DNA of 39,649 nt from DASQBT01 sp049578545. GTDB taxonomy: Bacteria; Pseudomonadota; Gammaproteobacteria; Burkholderiales; Thiobacillaceae. The stretch covers positions 1 through 39,649 of the forward strand of contig JBAUMF010000037.1 of assembly GCA_049578545.1 (NCBI GenBank). The letters are read 5' to 3'. Positions 33,405 through 39,649 of this stretch are shown here, piece by piece. Each line of letters opens with the position of its first letter. The first letter of the stretch is position 1. Below the pieces are notes generated by a model. The model made no database searches. It was not told the origin of the DNA and worked only from the letters and a program-made list of their open reading frames with translations. The position numbers and the translations under genes are program-made.

Positions 33405-34649
33405 TCAGCCCGGCAGGGCGATATTCTGATCGGTGCTGAACTGGTAGTCGTGAAACACCCGTTCTGCGCTAAGCACCTGGTAGCTGCCGTCCGCTAGTCG
33501 AGTTGTCGTATCCTTGAGCCGATAGGTATAGTGGCCACAGGTCCAGATGTCGAAGTTGCGCATGTGGGTGCAAAGGCAGGTCTTGTCCTTGACTGAAATT
33601 TTCTTCGCCTCGGGATGGATGGCGACTTCGCGGTTGTAGGCGTCGATGTAGGAGCAGTTGCCCTTGGCATCGAGCAGGTAGCCATAGGCTTCGCAGTTGG
33701 GGCGAATGCCTGCGCCGATGCCGGGGCTGCCCTTGAGCATGCGCATGGGGTAGCCGGTCGGCGAGATGGTGTTGACCTCGATGTCTTCTTCACTGGCCTT
33801 GAAATACTCCTGTTTGACCTTGTCCGGCAGGCCGCATTCCTGGGTGACGGTGAAACGCGTCGCCACCTGCACGGCAGCCGCGCCCTGTTCGAGAAAGGCT
33901 GCGGCGTCGCTGCCGGTGAAGATGCCGCCGGCGGCGATAACCGGGATGTCGAGCTGTTCGGTCTTTAGAAACGCCAGCACCTCACGGACTAGTGCGGCGA
34001 GATCATAATTCGCCCAATCCAGGCCGAAGCCGAGGTGGCCGCCGGCAAGCGGCCCTTCGACCACAATGTAATCCGGCAGACGCCGCAAACGGGCGTTCTT
34101 GCGCAGGAACATTCCCAGCGCGCGCGACGAGGAGACGATGATGCCAAGCTTGGCGTCGCGGAAGCGCGGGTGGTCCTCGATCAGCGCGAATGAGCCGAGG
34201 TGCAGGCCGGCGCTGAGGGTAATGCCGTCGATGCCTGCATCCAGCGCGGCAGTCAGGCGCATGCGCAGCGTGTCGCGCGGCGCATTCATGGTGAGCTTCT
34301 CCATGCAGTTGATCAAGATCATGCCATCGCCGCGCTTGGCTTCCATCGTGCGGCCCACGTGATTGCGCGTGGCCTCTTCCAGGGCCGAAAGGCAGAACTG
34401 CACGGAGGACTTGTCGCTGCTCGCGACATTGTGTTTGTACAGTTTGAGCTTGTCGCTGACGAAGCGTGTGTCGAAGCGCCGGTCTGAAACGGTCTGCACC
34501 ATGGCATCCGAGATATGGCCGATGCCGCCCAGGCGCGCCGCTTGCAGCGCCAGCTCGGCGGTTGAAATATCCACCCCCATGCCGCCGATGATGATCGGCA
34601 CCAGTTCCCGCTTGCCGAAGTAAAGGCGGAAATCATCCACGCGCTTCAT
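33405..34649 (-). CDS. Nitronate monooxygenase-like FMN protein
   Basis: A 414-residue TIM-barrel flavoprotein of the 2-nitropropane dioxygenase/nitronate monooxygenase and FabK-related family. PIIIGGMGVDISTAELALQAARLGGIGHIS is the N-terminal barrel strand, split here only for display; VVEGPLAGGHLGFG carries the usual His; IPVIAAGGIFTGSDAAAFLEQGAAAVQVATRF is the phosphate-binding end. About 100 C-terminal residues extend beyond the typical family, with cysteines in ECGLPDK, PNCEAYGYL, GNCSYID and KTCLCTHMRNFDIWTCGHY. They may bind a metal or cluster, but I do not know. AAGGA five bases before ATG at 34649 fixes the start. It converges with mgtA. Confidence 0.82.
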   Translation of the reverse strand: MKRVDDFRLYFGKRELVPIIIGGMGVDISTAELALQAARLGGIGHISDAMVQTVSDRRFDTRFVSDKLKLYKHNVASSDKSSVQFCLSALEEATRNHVGRTMEAKRGDGMILINCMEKLTMNAPRDTLRMRLTAALDAGIDGITLSAGLHLGSFALIEDHPRFRDAKLGIIVSSSRALGMFLRKNARLRRLPDYIVVEGPLAGGHLGFGLDWANYDLAALVREVLAFLKTEQLDIPVIAAGGIFTGSDAAAFLEQGAAAVQVATRFTVTQECGLPDKVKQEYFKASEEDIEVNTISPTGYPMRMLKGSPGIGAGIRPNCEAYGYLLDAKGNCSYIDAYNREVAIHPEAKKISVKDKTCLCTHMRNFDIWTCGHYTYRLKDTTTRLADGSYQVLSAERVFHDYQFSTDQNIALPG

Positions 34650-35017
34650 TCTCATCCTTAGAAGTATCCGTTGACAGGCTTAGCCGGCGCCTGAGCTCCC
34701 GGCGCCGCACCCGTTATCATACAGCGTCGCCATGTCCTGGATTCGGGTCAGTCGCCCGCCATGGGGCAGATAGCGGCCCACAGCGGATAACAGATTGATC
34801 GCCAGTGGAGGTGCCGAACGCCCCAGCAGATCGGCGCCGGAACAGCAAGCAGGTAGCGCCGCCGAATCAGAGCGGCCACCCGGCCATCAGCGGCTGGATG
34901 GCCGGTTCCCGCGAAGTCGGCCTCGAACCCATTGCAATTCTCCTGACAGCAAGGCATGCAGCCACTTACCTCGTCGCGCTATGCATAATATCAGGACATG
35001 GAAACCTGAAAATATCC
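34650..35017. other. Intergenic region
   Basis: About 370 bases between the divergent nitronate monooxygenase-like gene and the nrdD promoter. No frame resembles a known protein. It should include the promoter of the leftward gene; I see no clear operator besides the nrdD elements downstream. Confidence 0.35.
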
Positions 35018-35045
35018 TTGACATTACCACGATATGTTGTAAGTT
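35018..35045 (+). promoter_or_regulatory. Candidate nrdD promoter
   Basis: TTGACA at 35018-35023 is a perfect -35 hexamer. TAAGTT at 35040-35045 sits 16 bases later and is a weak -10. The upstream NrdR box overlaps the spacer between them, consistent with repression. Confidence 0.5.
35027..35042 (+). promoter_or_regulatory. NrdR box 1 (imperfect)
   Basis: The core CGATATGTTG (35030-35039) matches the NrdR consensus acaCwAtATaTwGtgt at most conserved positions (C, ATAT, T, G). It lies in the nrdD promoter, 31 bp from the second box. Confidence 0.6.
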
Positions 35046-35057
35046 AAATAACTTGTA

Positions 35058-35073
35058 ACACTATATATTGATA
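35058..35073 (+). promoter_or_regulatory. NrdR box 2
   Basis: ACACTATATATTGATA fits the NrdR consensus in the whole core CwATATATwG and the leading ACA. It lies just before the nrdD ribosome binding site (AAGGAG, 35077-35082). Its centre is 31 bp from that of box 1, about three DNA turns, the spacing usual for paired NrdR boxes. Confidence 0.8.
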
Positions 35074-35088
35074 ACCAAGGAGACAGAA

Positions 35089-37104
35089 ATGGAGGCTGTA
35101 ATCGCGGCATTGCCGCATGAAGTCATCAAGCGTGACGGGCGGCGGGCGATGTTTGAAGCCAACAAGATACGTTCAGCCATTCTGCGCGCCGGACAGGCCA
35201 CGGGCGAATTCGGCGAATCCGAGGCTGACCTGCTCACCGCGCAGGTGGCCAAGGTTCTGATTCACAAGTTCAGAGGCGCACCGCCCGACATCGAGAACAT
35301 CCAGGATGCCGTCGAGCAGAGCCTGATCGCGGCCAATCATTTCGACACCGCGCGCGCCTACATCGTCTATCGCGAAACGCACAAGAAGCTGCGTGAGGAC
35401 CGCAAGACCGTAGTCGACGTCGAAGCGTCGATCAATGAATATCTGTCACGCCAGGACTGGCGGGTCAACGCCAACGCCAACCAGGGCTACTCGCTGGGCG
35501 GGCTGATCCTCAACGTCTCCGGCAAGGTGGTGGCCAACTACTGGCTCAACCATGTCTATCCGCCCGAACTCGGCGAAGCTCACCGTGAAGGCGCGATTCA
35601 TATTCATGATCTCGACATGCTGGCCGGTTATTGCGCCGGCTGGTCACTGCGCACCCTGTTGCACGAGGGCCTTAACGGCGTGCCGGGCAAGGTCGAGGCA
35701 GGGCCTCCCAAGCACATGTCCAGCGCCGTCGGGCAGATCGTCAACTTCCTTGGCACGCTGCAGAACGAATGGGCCGGCGCACAGGCCTTCTCCTCGTTCG
35801 ACACTTACATGGCGCCCTTTGTCCGCAAGGATGCGATGAGCTATGAGCAGGTGAAGCAGTGCATCCAGGAACTGATCTACAACCTCAACGTCCCGTCGCG
35901 CTGGGGCACGCAGACGCCCTTCACCAACCTGACCTTCGACTGGACCTGTCCCGAAGACCTGCGCGGACAGGTACCCATCATCGCCGGCCAAGAGATGCCA
36001 TTCAGTTATGGTGAACTGCAGGGCGAGATGGACATCATCAACCGTGCCTATATCGAGGTCATGACCACCGGCGACGCCAAGGGGCGGGTGTTCACCTTCC
36101 CCATTCCGACCTACAACATCACGCCCGATTTTCCCTGGGAGTCGGAGAATGCCGGGCTGCTGTTTGCCATGACCGCCCGCTACGGTCTGCCCTACTTCCA
36201 GAACTTCATCAATTCCGAGATGAAGCCCAATCACATCCGCTCCATGTGCTGCCGTCTGCAGCTCGATCTGCGCGAGTTGTTGAAGCGTGGCAACGGTTTG
36301 TTCGGCTCGGCCGAGCAGACTGGCTCGGTCGGTGTGGTGACAGTCAACTGCGCGCGCCTGGGTTACGAATACAAGGGCAACGAGGTTCGCCTCCTGCAGC
36401 GCCTCGATGGGCTGCTCAGCATGGCGCGCAATGGACTGGAGATCAAGCGCAAGATCATCCAGGGTCTGATGGACCAGGGTCTCTTCCCCTACACCAAGCG
36501 TTATCTGGGCACGCTGCGCAACCACTTCTCCACCATCGGCGTGAATGGCGTCAACGAAATGATCAGGAATTTTACTGATGACGAACACGACATCACCACT
36601 GCATGGGGCCACGATTTTGCGGTGCGATTGCTCGATCACATTCGCTCCCGCATTGCCACCTTTCAGGAAGAGACGGGCCATATGTACAACCTGGAAGCCA
36701 CGCCGGCCGAAGGCACGACCTACCGTTTTGCCAAGGAGGATCGCAAGCGCTACGGAGACATCCTGCAGGCGGGCACGGCAGACGCGCCGTACTACACCAA
36801 CTCGACGCAGCTGCCAGTGGGCTACACCGATGACCCATTCGAGGCGCTGGAGCGGCAGGACGAATTGCAGCGCAAGTACACCGGTGGCACCGTGCTGCAC
36901 CTCTACATGTCAGAGCAGATCTCCTCTGCGGAGGCGTGCAAGAAACTGGTACGCCGCAGCCTGGAACGATTTCACCTGCCCTACATCACCGTGACGCCCA
37001 CCATCTCAATCTGTCCCAGGCACGGCTACCTCGCCGGCGAGCACGAGTTTTGTCCCAAGTGCGACGAGGAAGCCCTGTCCCGCAAACGTGCTGTTGCCGC
37101 TTAA
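35089..37104 (+). CDS. nrdD: Anaerobic ribonucleoside-triphosphate reductase, catalytic part lacking the glycyl-radical end
   Basis: Class III ribonucleotide reductase, 671 residues from the ATG at 35089 (AAGGAG six bases before; a TTG at 35068 is in frame). The N-terminal ATP-cone runs from EVIKRDGRRAMFEANKIRSA to about residue 100. The ten-stranded barrel has conserved cysteines in HDLDMLAGYCAGWSL (Cys182) and RSMCCRLQLD (Cys387/388), and GLFGSAEQTGSVGVVTVN. The zinc motif near the end is CPRHGYLAGEHEFCPKC (Cys642, His645, Cys655, Cys658). The protein then stops after DEEALSRKRAVAA. In E. coli-type NrdD the radical loop RVxGY follows this zinc motif; here that segment is encoded by the next ORF (37126-37314). 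NrdR boxes precede the gene. Confidence 0.95.
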   Translation: MEAVIAALPHEVIKRDGRRAMFEANKIRSAILRAGQATGEFGESEADLLTAQVAKVLIHKFRGAPPDIENIQDAVEQSLIAANHFDTARAYIVYRETHKKLREDRKTVVDVEASINEYLSRQDWRVNANANQGYSLGGLILNVSGKVVANYWLNHVYPPELGEAHREGAIHIHDLDMLAGYCAGWSLRTLLHEGLNGVPGKVEAGPPKHMSSAVGQIVNFLGTLQNEWAGAQAFSSFDTYMAPFVRKDAMSYEQVKQCIQELIYNLNVPSRWGTQTPFTNLTFDWTCPEDLRGQVPIIAGQEMPFSYGELQGEMDIINRAYIEVMTTGDAKGRVFTFPIPTYNITPDFPWESENAGLLFAMTARYGLPYFQNFINSEMKPNHIRSMCCRLQLDLRELLKRGNGLFGSAEQTGSVGVVTVNCARLGYEYKGNEVRLLQRLDGLLSMARNGLEIKRKIIQGLMDQGLFPYTKRYLGTLRNHFSTIGVNGVNEMIRNFTDDEHDITTAWGHDFAVRLLDHIRSRIATFQEETGHMYNLEATPAEGTTYRFAKEDRKRYGDILQAGTADAPYYTNSTQLPVGYTDDPFEALERQDELQRKYTGGTVLHLYMSEQISSAEACKKLVRRSLERFHLPYITVTPTISICPRHGYLAGEHEFCPKCDEEALSRKRAVAA

Positions 37105-37125
37105 TCCAAACTAAAGGAGACCTAT

Positions 37126-37314
37126 ATGAACGCTCTGTCATTTCAGAACCAAACTCAACCCGCCATCACACTCAGTGACGAAGAACGTACCCGTTGCGAG
37201 GTATGGACCCGCGTGATGGGTTACCACCGGCCCGTGGCCAGCTTCAACAAGGGCAAGCGGAGCGAACACCGCGAGCGGCGCTTCTACCTTGAGGATTGCT
37301 GCAAGCTGAGCTAG
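37126..37314 (+). CDS. Separate glycyl-radical subunit of anaerobic ribonucleotide reductase
   Basis: A 62-residue protein that carries the segment missing from NrdD: RCEVWTRVMGYHRPVASFNK, with the radical Gly probably at residue 32, followed by basic GKRSEHRERRFY, as at the C-terminus of one-piece NrdD proteins. The first 20 residues are a linker-like MNALSFQNQTQPAITLSDEE. It has its own strong ribosome binding site (AAGGAG six bases before ATG) 21 bases after the nrdD stop, and is followed 7 bases later by nrdG. The layout resembles a planned two-piece enzyme rather than a frameshift. By analogy, GrcA/YfiD is a stand-alone glycyl-radical domain for pyruvate formate-lyase. Docking into NrdD is inferred. 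Confidence 0.85.
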   Translation: MNALSFQNQTQPAITLSDEERTRCEVWTRVMGYHRPVASFNKGKRSEHRERRFYLEDCCKLS

Positions 37315-37321
37315 GACGTTC

Positions 37322-38014
37322 ATGCTCAGGATTGGTGGCTTCACTCCACTCTCAACCACCGACTGGCCCGGAATGCTGGCCGCCGTGGTGTTTTGCCAGG
37401 GCTGCCCCTGGCGCTGCCGCTATTGCCACAATCCTGGTCTGATCCCGGCGCAGAGCCAGAACGAGTTACGCTGGGAGTCTATCCTTGCGTTCCTCCAGCG
37501 TCGCCAGGGGCTTCTGGATGGCGTGGTTTTTTCCGGTGGCGAGCCAACGTTACAGTCGGCTCTGTTCGACGCCATGCGTGAAGTGCGCGAGGTCGGATTC
37601 AAGGTAGGACTGCATACCGGGGGGACGTATCCACAGCGGCTGCAAGCGATCCTGCCGTTGGTGGACTGGGTAGGCCTGGATGTAAAAGCACCCTTTGCCG
37701 AGTACCCTCGCGTTACCGGCACGCCGGGCAGTGGGGAACGGGCGCGCGCTTCGCTCGATCTGGTCTTGCGCTCTAACGTCGCGCACGAAATCCGCACCAC
37801 GGTGCACCCCGACTTGCTAGATGATGACGCGGTTCACTCGCTGGCGCATGACCTGGCTGAGCGTGGAGTCAGGCACTATGCCATTCAGGCATTTCGTAGC
37901 CAGGGTTGCCGTGATGAATCCCTCAATCGCAACACCGCGCGTACGCACGCATTGACATCGCTGGGCCGTGACATTGCAAAGCAGTTCGCAAGTCTTGTTG
38001 TGCGCGACCAATGA
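37322..38014 (+). CDS. nrdG: Anaerobic ribonucleotide reductase activating protein (radical SAM)
   Basis: A 230-residue radical-SAM activase that makes the glycyl radical. The cluster motif CPWRCRYC (Cys28, Cys32, Cys35) is intact, and FSGGEPTLQ is the SAM-binding GGE motif. AGGA lies six bases before the ATG. Its substrate here should be the glycine on the small ORF at 37126-37314 rather than on NrdD itself. The three genes clearly form one operon. The sequence is closer to the single-domain activases with FxPLSTTDWPG at the start than to the E. coli NrdG. Confidence 0.92.
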   Translation: MLRIGGFTPLSTTDWPGMLAAVVFCQGCPWRCRYCHNPGLIPAQSQNELRWESILAFLQRRQGLLDGVVFSGGEPTLQSALFDAMREVREVGFKVGLHTGGTYPQRLQAILPLVDWVGLDVKAPFAEYPRVTGTPGSGERARASLDLVLRSNVAHEIRTTVHPDLLDDDAVHSLAHDLAERGVRHYAIQAFRSQGCRDESLNRNTARTHALTSLGRDIAKQFASLVVRDQ

Positions 38015-38099
38015 CGAACCCGCATAAACTTCCCCAGCGCGAGGCCCGCAGGGCCGTGGCGATCCAGTATTCTTCAAGTACATTTGTTTCCATTCAAGT

Positions 38100-38543
38100 A
38101 TGTCGGGCTCTCAAATGCCAGCAAGCGCTACTCCCCCCGCCTTTTCCGCAGGCGTGGTCGTCGTCCGCCGGGAAAACGCCGGCTGGCGCCTGCTGGTTCT
38201 GCGTGCCTATAGCAACTGGGATTTTCCCAAAGGCACGGTCGAGCCAAATGAGATGCCGCTGGCTGCGGCCATCCGCGAAACCGCGGAGGAGGCATCGATC
38301 ACCGATCTCGTCTTTCGCTGGGGAGAGGTGTTTTGCGAGACGGCACCCTACGGCCGGGGCAAGGTCGCGCGCTACTATCTGGCCGAGACTGCGCAAGAAA
38401 GCATCACGCTACCCATCTCGCTGGAACTTGGACATCCGGAACATGATGAATGGCGCTGGGTGCGTTTCGACGAGGCGGAAAAGCTGCTGCCACCACGCCT
38501 TCAGCCCATCCTGGACTGGGCGCGAATACGCCTTCAGGCATGA
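38100..38543 (+). CDS. NUDIX hydrolase
   Basis: A 147-residue pyrophosphohydrolase with the NUDIX box GTVEPNEMPLAAAIRETAEE (G-x5-E-x7-REx-x-EE), in which the following residues are ASI instead of the usual xGU. The flanking WDFPKG and the end EWRWVRFDEAEKLL resemble diadenosine polyphosphate hydrolases (Ap4A type). It starts 86 bases after nrdG with only a weak ribosome binding site, so co-transcription with the nrd genes is possible but not clear. The physiological substrate is unknown. Confidence 0.88.
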   Translation: MSGSQMPASATPPAFSAGVVVVRRENAGWRLLVLRAYSNWDFPKGTVEPNEMPLAAAIRETAEEASITDLVFRWGEVFCETAPYGRGKVARYYLAETAQESITLPISLELGHPEHDEWRWVRFDEAEKLLPPRLQPILDWARIRLQA

Positions 38544-39248
38544 ATGCGGACTTCCTTCGCGGCAGCATGTTTGAAGTCCAACCGGCCGTGGCCGGTCCTG
38601 TCATTGCGGTGCAACCGAAGCGACGTTATCTGGCAGACACTCAACAGCAATTCTATAGACTCGCTGCGATTCGGCCTTTCAGCCAATCTCTGCTGCCGAT
38701 ACCGGCCGATCAGCAATGATCCTTTTGACATTGTCGAATTGGCGCTGTCGACCCCAGGCCGACACCCGACTTACCTTTGTCGACTGACCGCTCCTCGCCC
38801 GCTGGCGGACGATAGCGGCCGGAAATTGGCTGGCTTGCCAGTTCCACATTTCAACCGTGCAATCCAGTTCCCGGCTAGGCTGAGTTACACCACTGATGTT
38901 CGGCCGACAAGTGTTGGCCGGCCTGCGCGATTACTCGGCACCGCAGAGCCACCTGTCGTGCAGTTTTGGAAATCCGTCCGGTCACCCTAGCGTGCGGCAG
39001 CCATTTCCCAATGCCACTCTGCCAAAGCGTCGCAAGCACGAGATCAGCCGCCGCATTGTTGCCACCCCGTGAATGACGACTTGTCCCCGCTTGCAATGAA
39101 AATGCTTGCCCGCTCAAGGGGGTGGTGGCCATCCAGCTCAACCTTGGCGGGTCGAAGCCGTTTGCGGCAGAGGAAACCCTCCCATTACAAAATTTGAAAC
39201 GAGACGGCGTTAGGTTAGGTGGCATCTGCGTCATACACCCTGCAAAGA
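38544..39248. other. Long stretch without a recognisable gene
   Basis: About 700 bases between the NUDIX gene and the terminator of the right-edge gene. Several frames are open for up to about 140 codons but none resembles a known protein. Short GGCCGA-rich motifs recur (GGCGGACGATAGCGGCC, TGCCGATACCGGCCGATCAG), and CGGCCGACA-AG-TGTTGGCCG (38901-38920) is a near-perfect dyad. It may be a degenerate repeat or the remains of a lost mobile element. Confidence 0.4.
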
Positions 39249-39281
39249 GAAATGAGGCCCAGCTAACTGCGGGCCTCATAT
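39249..39281 (-). terminator. Likely terminator of the right-edge gene
   Basis: A 9-bp perfect stem (ATGAGGCCC 39252-39260, GGGCCTCAT 39271-39279) with a 10-base loop. On the minus strand it is followed by TTCTCTTT. It lies 28 bases after the stop of the leftward gene at 39309. Confidence 0.6.
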
Positions 39282-39308
39282 GCGACGTACGACTGCGCGC
39301 ACGCACGC

Positions 39309-39649
39309 TTACTTGGCTTCAGCCGGCTTGACCAACTTTTTGTTGACGCGGTGACGACGGTGATGAGGGCGGCGATGATGATGGGTCTTCTTCACCGGTT
39401 CGCTCGCCACCGCAGGGGTTGCAGGGCCAGGCTCGGCGGCTGGGGCAGCTTCAGCGGCTGCAGGACCTGGCTCGGCGGCTGGGGCTGGGGCTGGGGCAGC
39501 TTCAGCGGGTGCAGGACCAGGCTCGGCGGCTGGGGCCGAGGCTGGAGCAACTTCAGCGGCTGCAGGACCAGGCTCGGCGGCTGGGGCCGGGGCTGGCGCA
39601 GCTTCAGCCGGCGCAGGACCAGGCTCGGCGGCTGGGGCCGGGGCTGGAG
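39309..39649 (-). CDS. Pro/Ala repeat protein with His/Arg-rich tail (C-terminal part)
   Basis: An open frame enters from the right edge and ends at 39309. It begins in the repeats PAAEPGPAPAEAAPAPA (17 residues, 51 bp) and ends VKKTHHHRRPHHRRHRVNKK...KPAEAK. The tail is very like that of the secreted protein at 180-806 (HHRRPRHHARK...KPAEGK), and part of the DNA matches almost base for base (222-242 and 39360-39380). The low-complexity repeat suggests a periplasmic or surface-exposed spacer. Such Pro/Ala linkers followed by basic ends occur in many unrelated proteins, so no function is assigned. The start lies outside the window. Confidence 0.7.
   Translation of the reverse strand, partial: PAPAPAAEPGPAPAEAAPAPAPAAEPGPAAAEVAPASAPAAEPGPAPAEAAPAPAPAAEPGPAAAEAAPAAEPGPATPAVASEPVKKTHHHRRPHHRRHRVNKKLVKPAEAK
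39420..39649 (-). repeat. 51-bp tandem repeat inside the right-edge gene
   Basis: Units start at 39420 (39 bp, lacking four codons), 39459, 39510 and 39561 (51 bp each) and 39612 (cut by the edge). They encode 17 residues around AAEPGP. The frame is preserved throughout, so the array is a coding repeat that can change length by whole units. Confidence 0.85.

Noticed and set aside
35644..36900. A 418-codon open frame on the minus strand inside nrdD
   Set aside because: It lies wholly within the strongly conserved nrdD and has no ribosome binding site or recognisable family.
37081..37126. Frameshift or sequencing error as the cause of the nrdD split
   Set aside because: The gap holds a complete ribosome binding site, NrdD ends in its own short tail, and the small ORF begins with about 20 linker residues not expected from a simple shift.
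38875..39306. A 143-codon minus-strand frame near the right edge
   Set aside because: It runs through the terminator hairpin of the right-edge gene and its translation has no recognisable content.

Overview
The window looks like chromosome from a GC-rich, nitrate-respiring, sulfur-oxidising betaproteobacterium of the Thiobacillus/Sulfuricella type. The evidence is a complete membrane-bound nitrate reductase locus (narK1-narK2-narG-narH-narJ-narI with divergent narX-narL), sulfur-oxidation genes or remnants (soxX, a broken soxA, a DsrC/TusE-family gene, a sulfide:quinone-reductase-like flavoprotein) and an anaerobic ribonucleotide reductase module. The genus is inferred from gene content and protein flavour, not from a marker gene. 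I see no rRNA, tRNA, CRISPR array, prophage or intact insertion sequence.

Layout. 1-1000: end of a Met/Pro-rich protein with a clean terminator, then a secreted Met/Pro-rich protein with a His/Arg-rich tail. 1556-2494: cation diffusion facilitator. 2994-5708: large DUF349 protein, convergent with a short membrane protein. 6604-7587: GAF-GGDEF diguanylate cyclase. 8223-9469: soxX and a doubly disrupted soxA. 9732-12049: patatin-like phospholipase and a short-chain dehydrogenase. 12267-14443: small Cys-rich membrane-anchored protein, a strong terminator, and a frameshifted HPP-CBS membrane protein. 14643-16055: DsrC-like protein without the terminal cysteine, a Yip1-like membrane protein, and a possible dsrC remnant.

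16138-30352 is the nitrate respiration locus. On the minus strand a likely operon runs narK1, narK2, narG, narH, narJ, narI and then an SQR-like flavoprotein that lacks the family's redox cysteines. A stem-loop with a T-run lies between narG and narH. On the plus strand narX and narL overlap by 4 bases. The shared regulatory region carries a perfect 7-2-7 NarL-type dyad and an imperfect FNR-type site. An MgtA-type P-ATPase (30663-33224) and a nitronate-monooxygenase-like flavoprotein (33405-34649) follow.

35089-38014 is the anaerobic ribonucleotide reductase module, and the most interesting part. nrdD is preceded by two NrdR boxes 31 bp apart. Its product ends just after the zinc-binding motif. 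The glycyl-radical segment is not in NrdD but is encoded by a separate 62-residue ORF with its own ribosome binding site, between nrdD and the activase nrdG. The enzyme therefore appears to be split in two. A NUDIX hydrolase follows, then about 0.75 kb without a recognisable gene, and the right edge holds the C-terminal part of a Pro/Ala repeat protein whose His/Arg-rich tail matches that of the secreted protein at the left edge.

How the parts fit: nitrate uptake, respiration and its sensing, oxygen-independent dNTP synthesis and sulfur-compound oxidation suit a facultatively anaerobic sulfur oxidiser. The lesions in soxA and the HPP gene suggest either gene decay or residual sequence errors.
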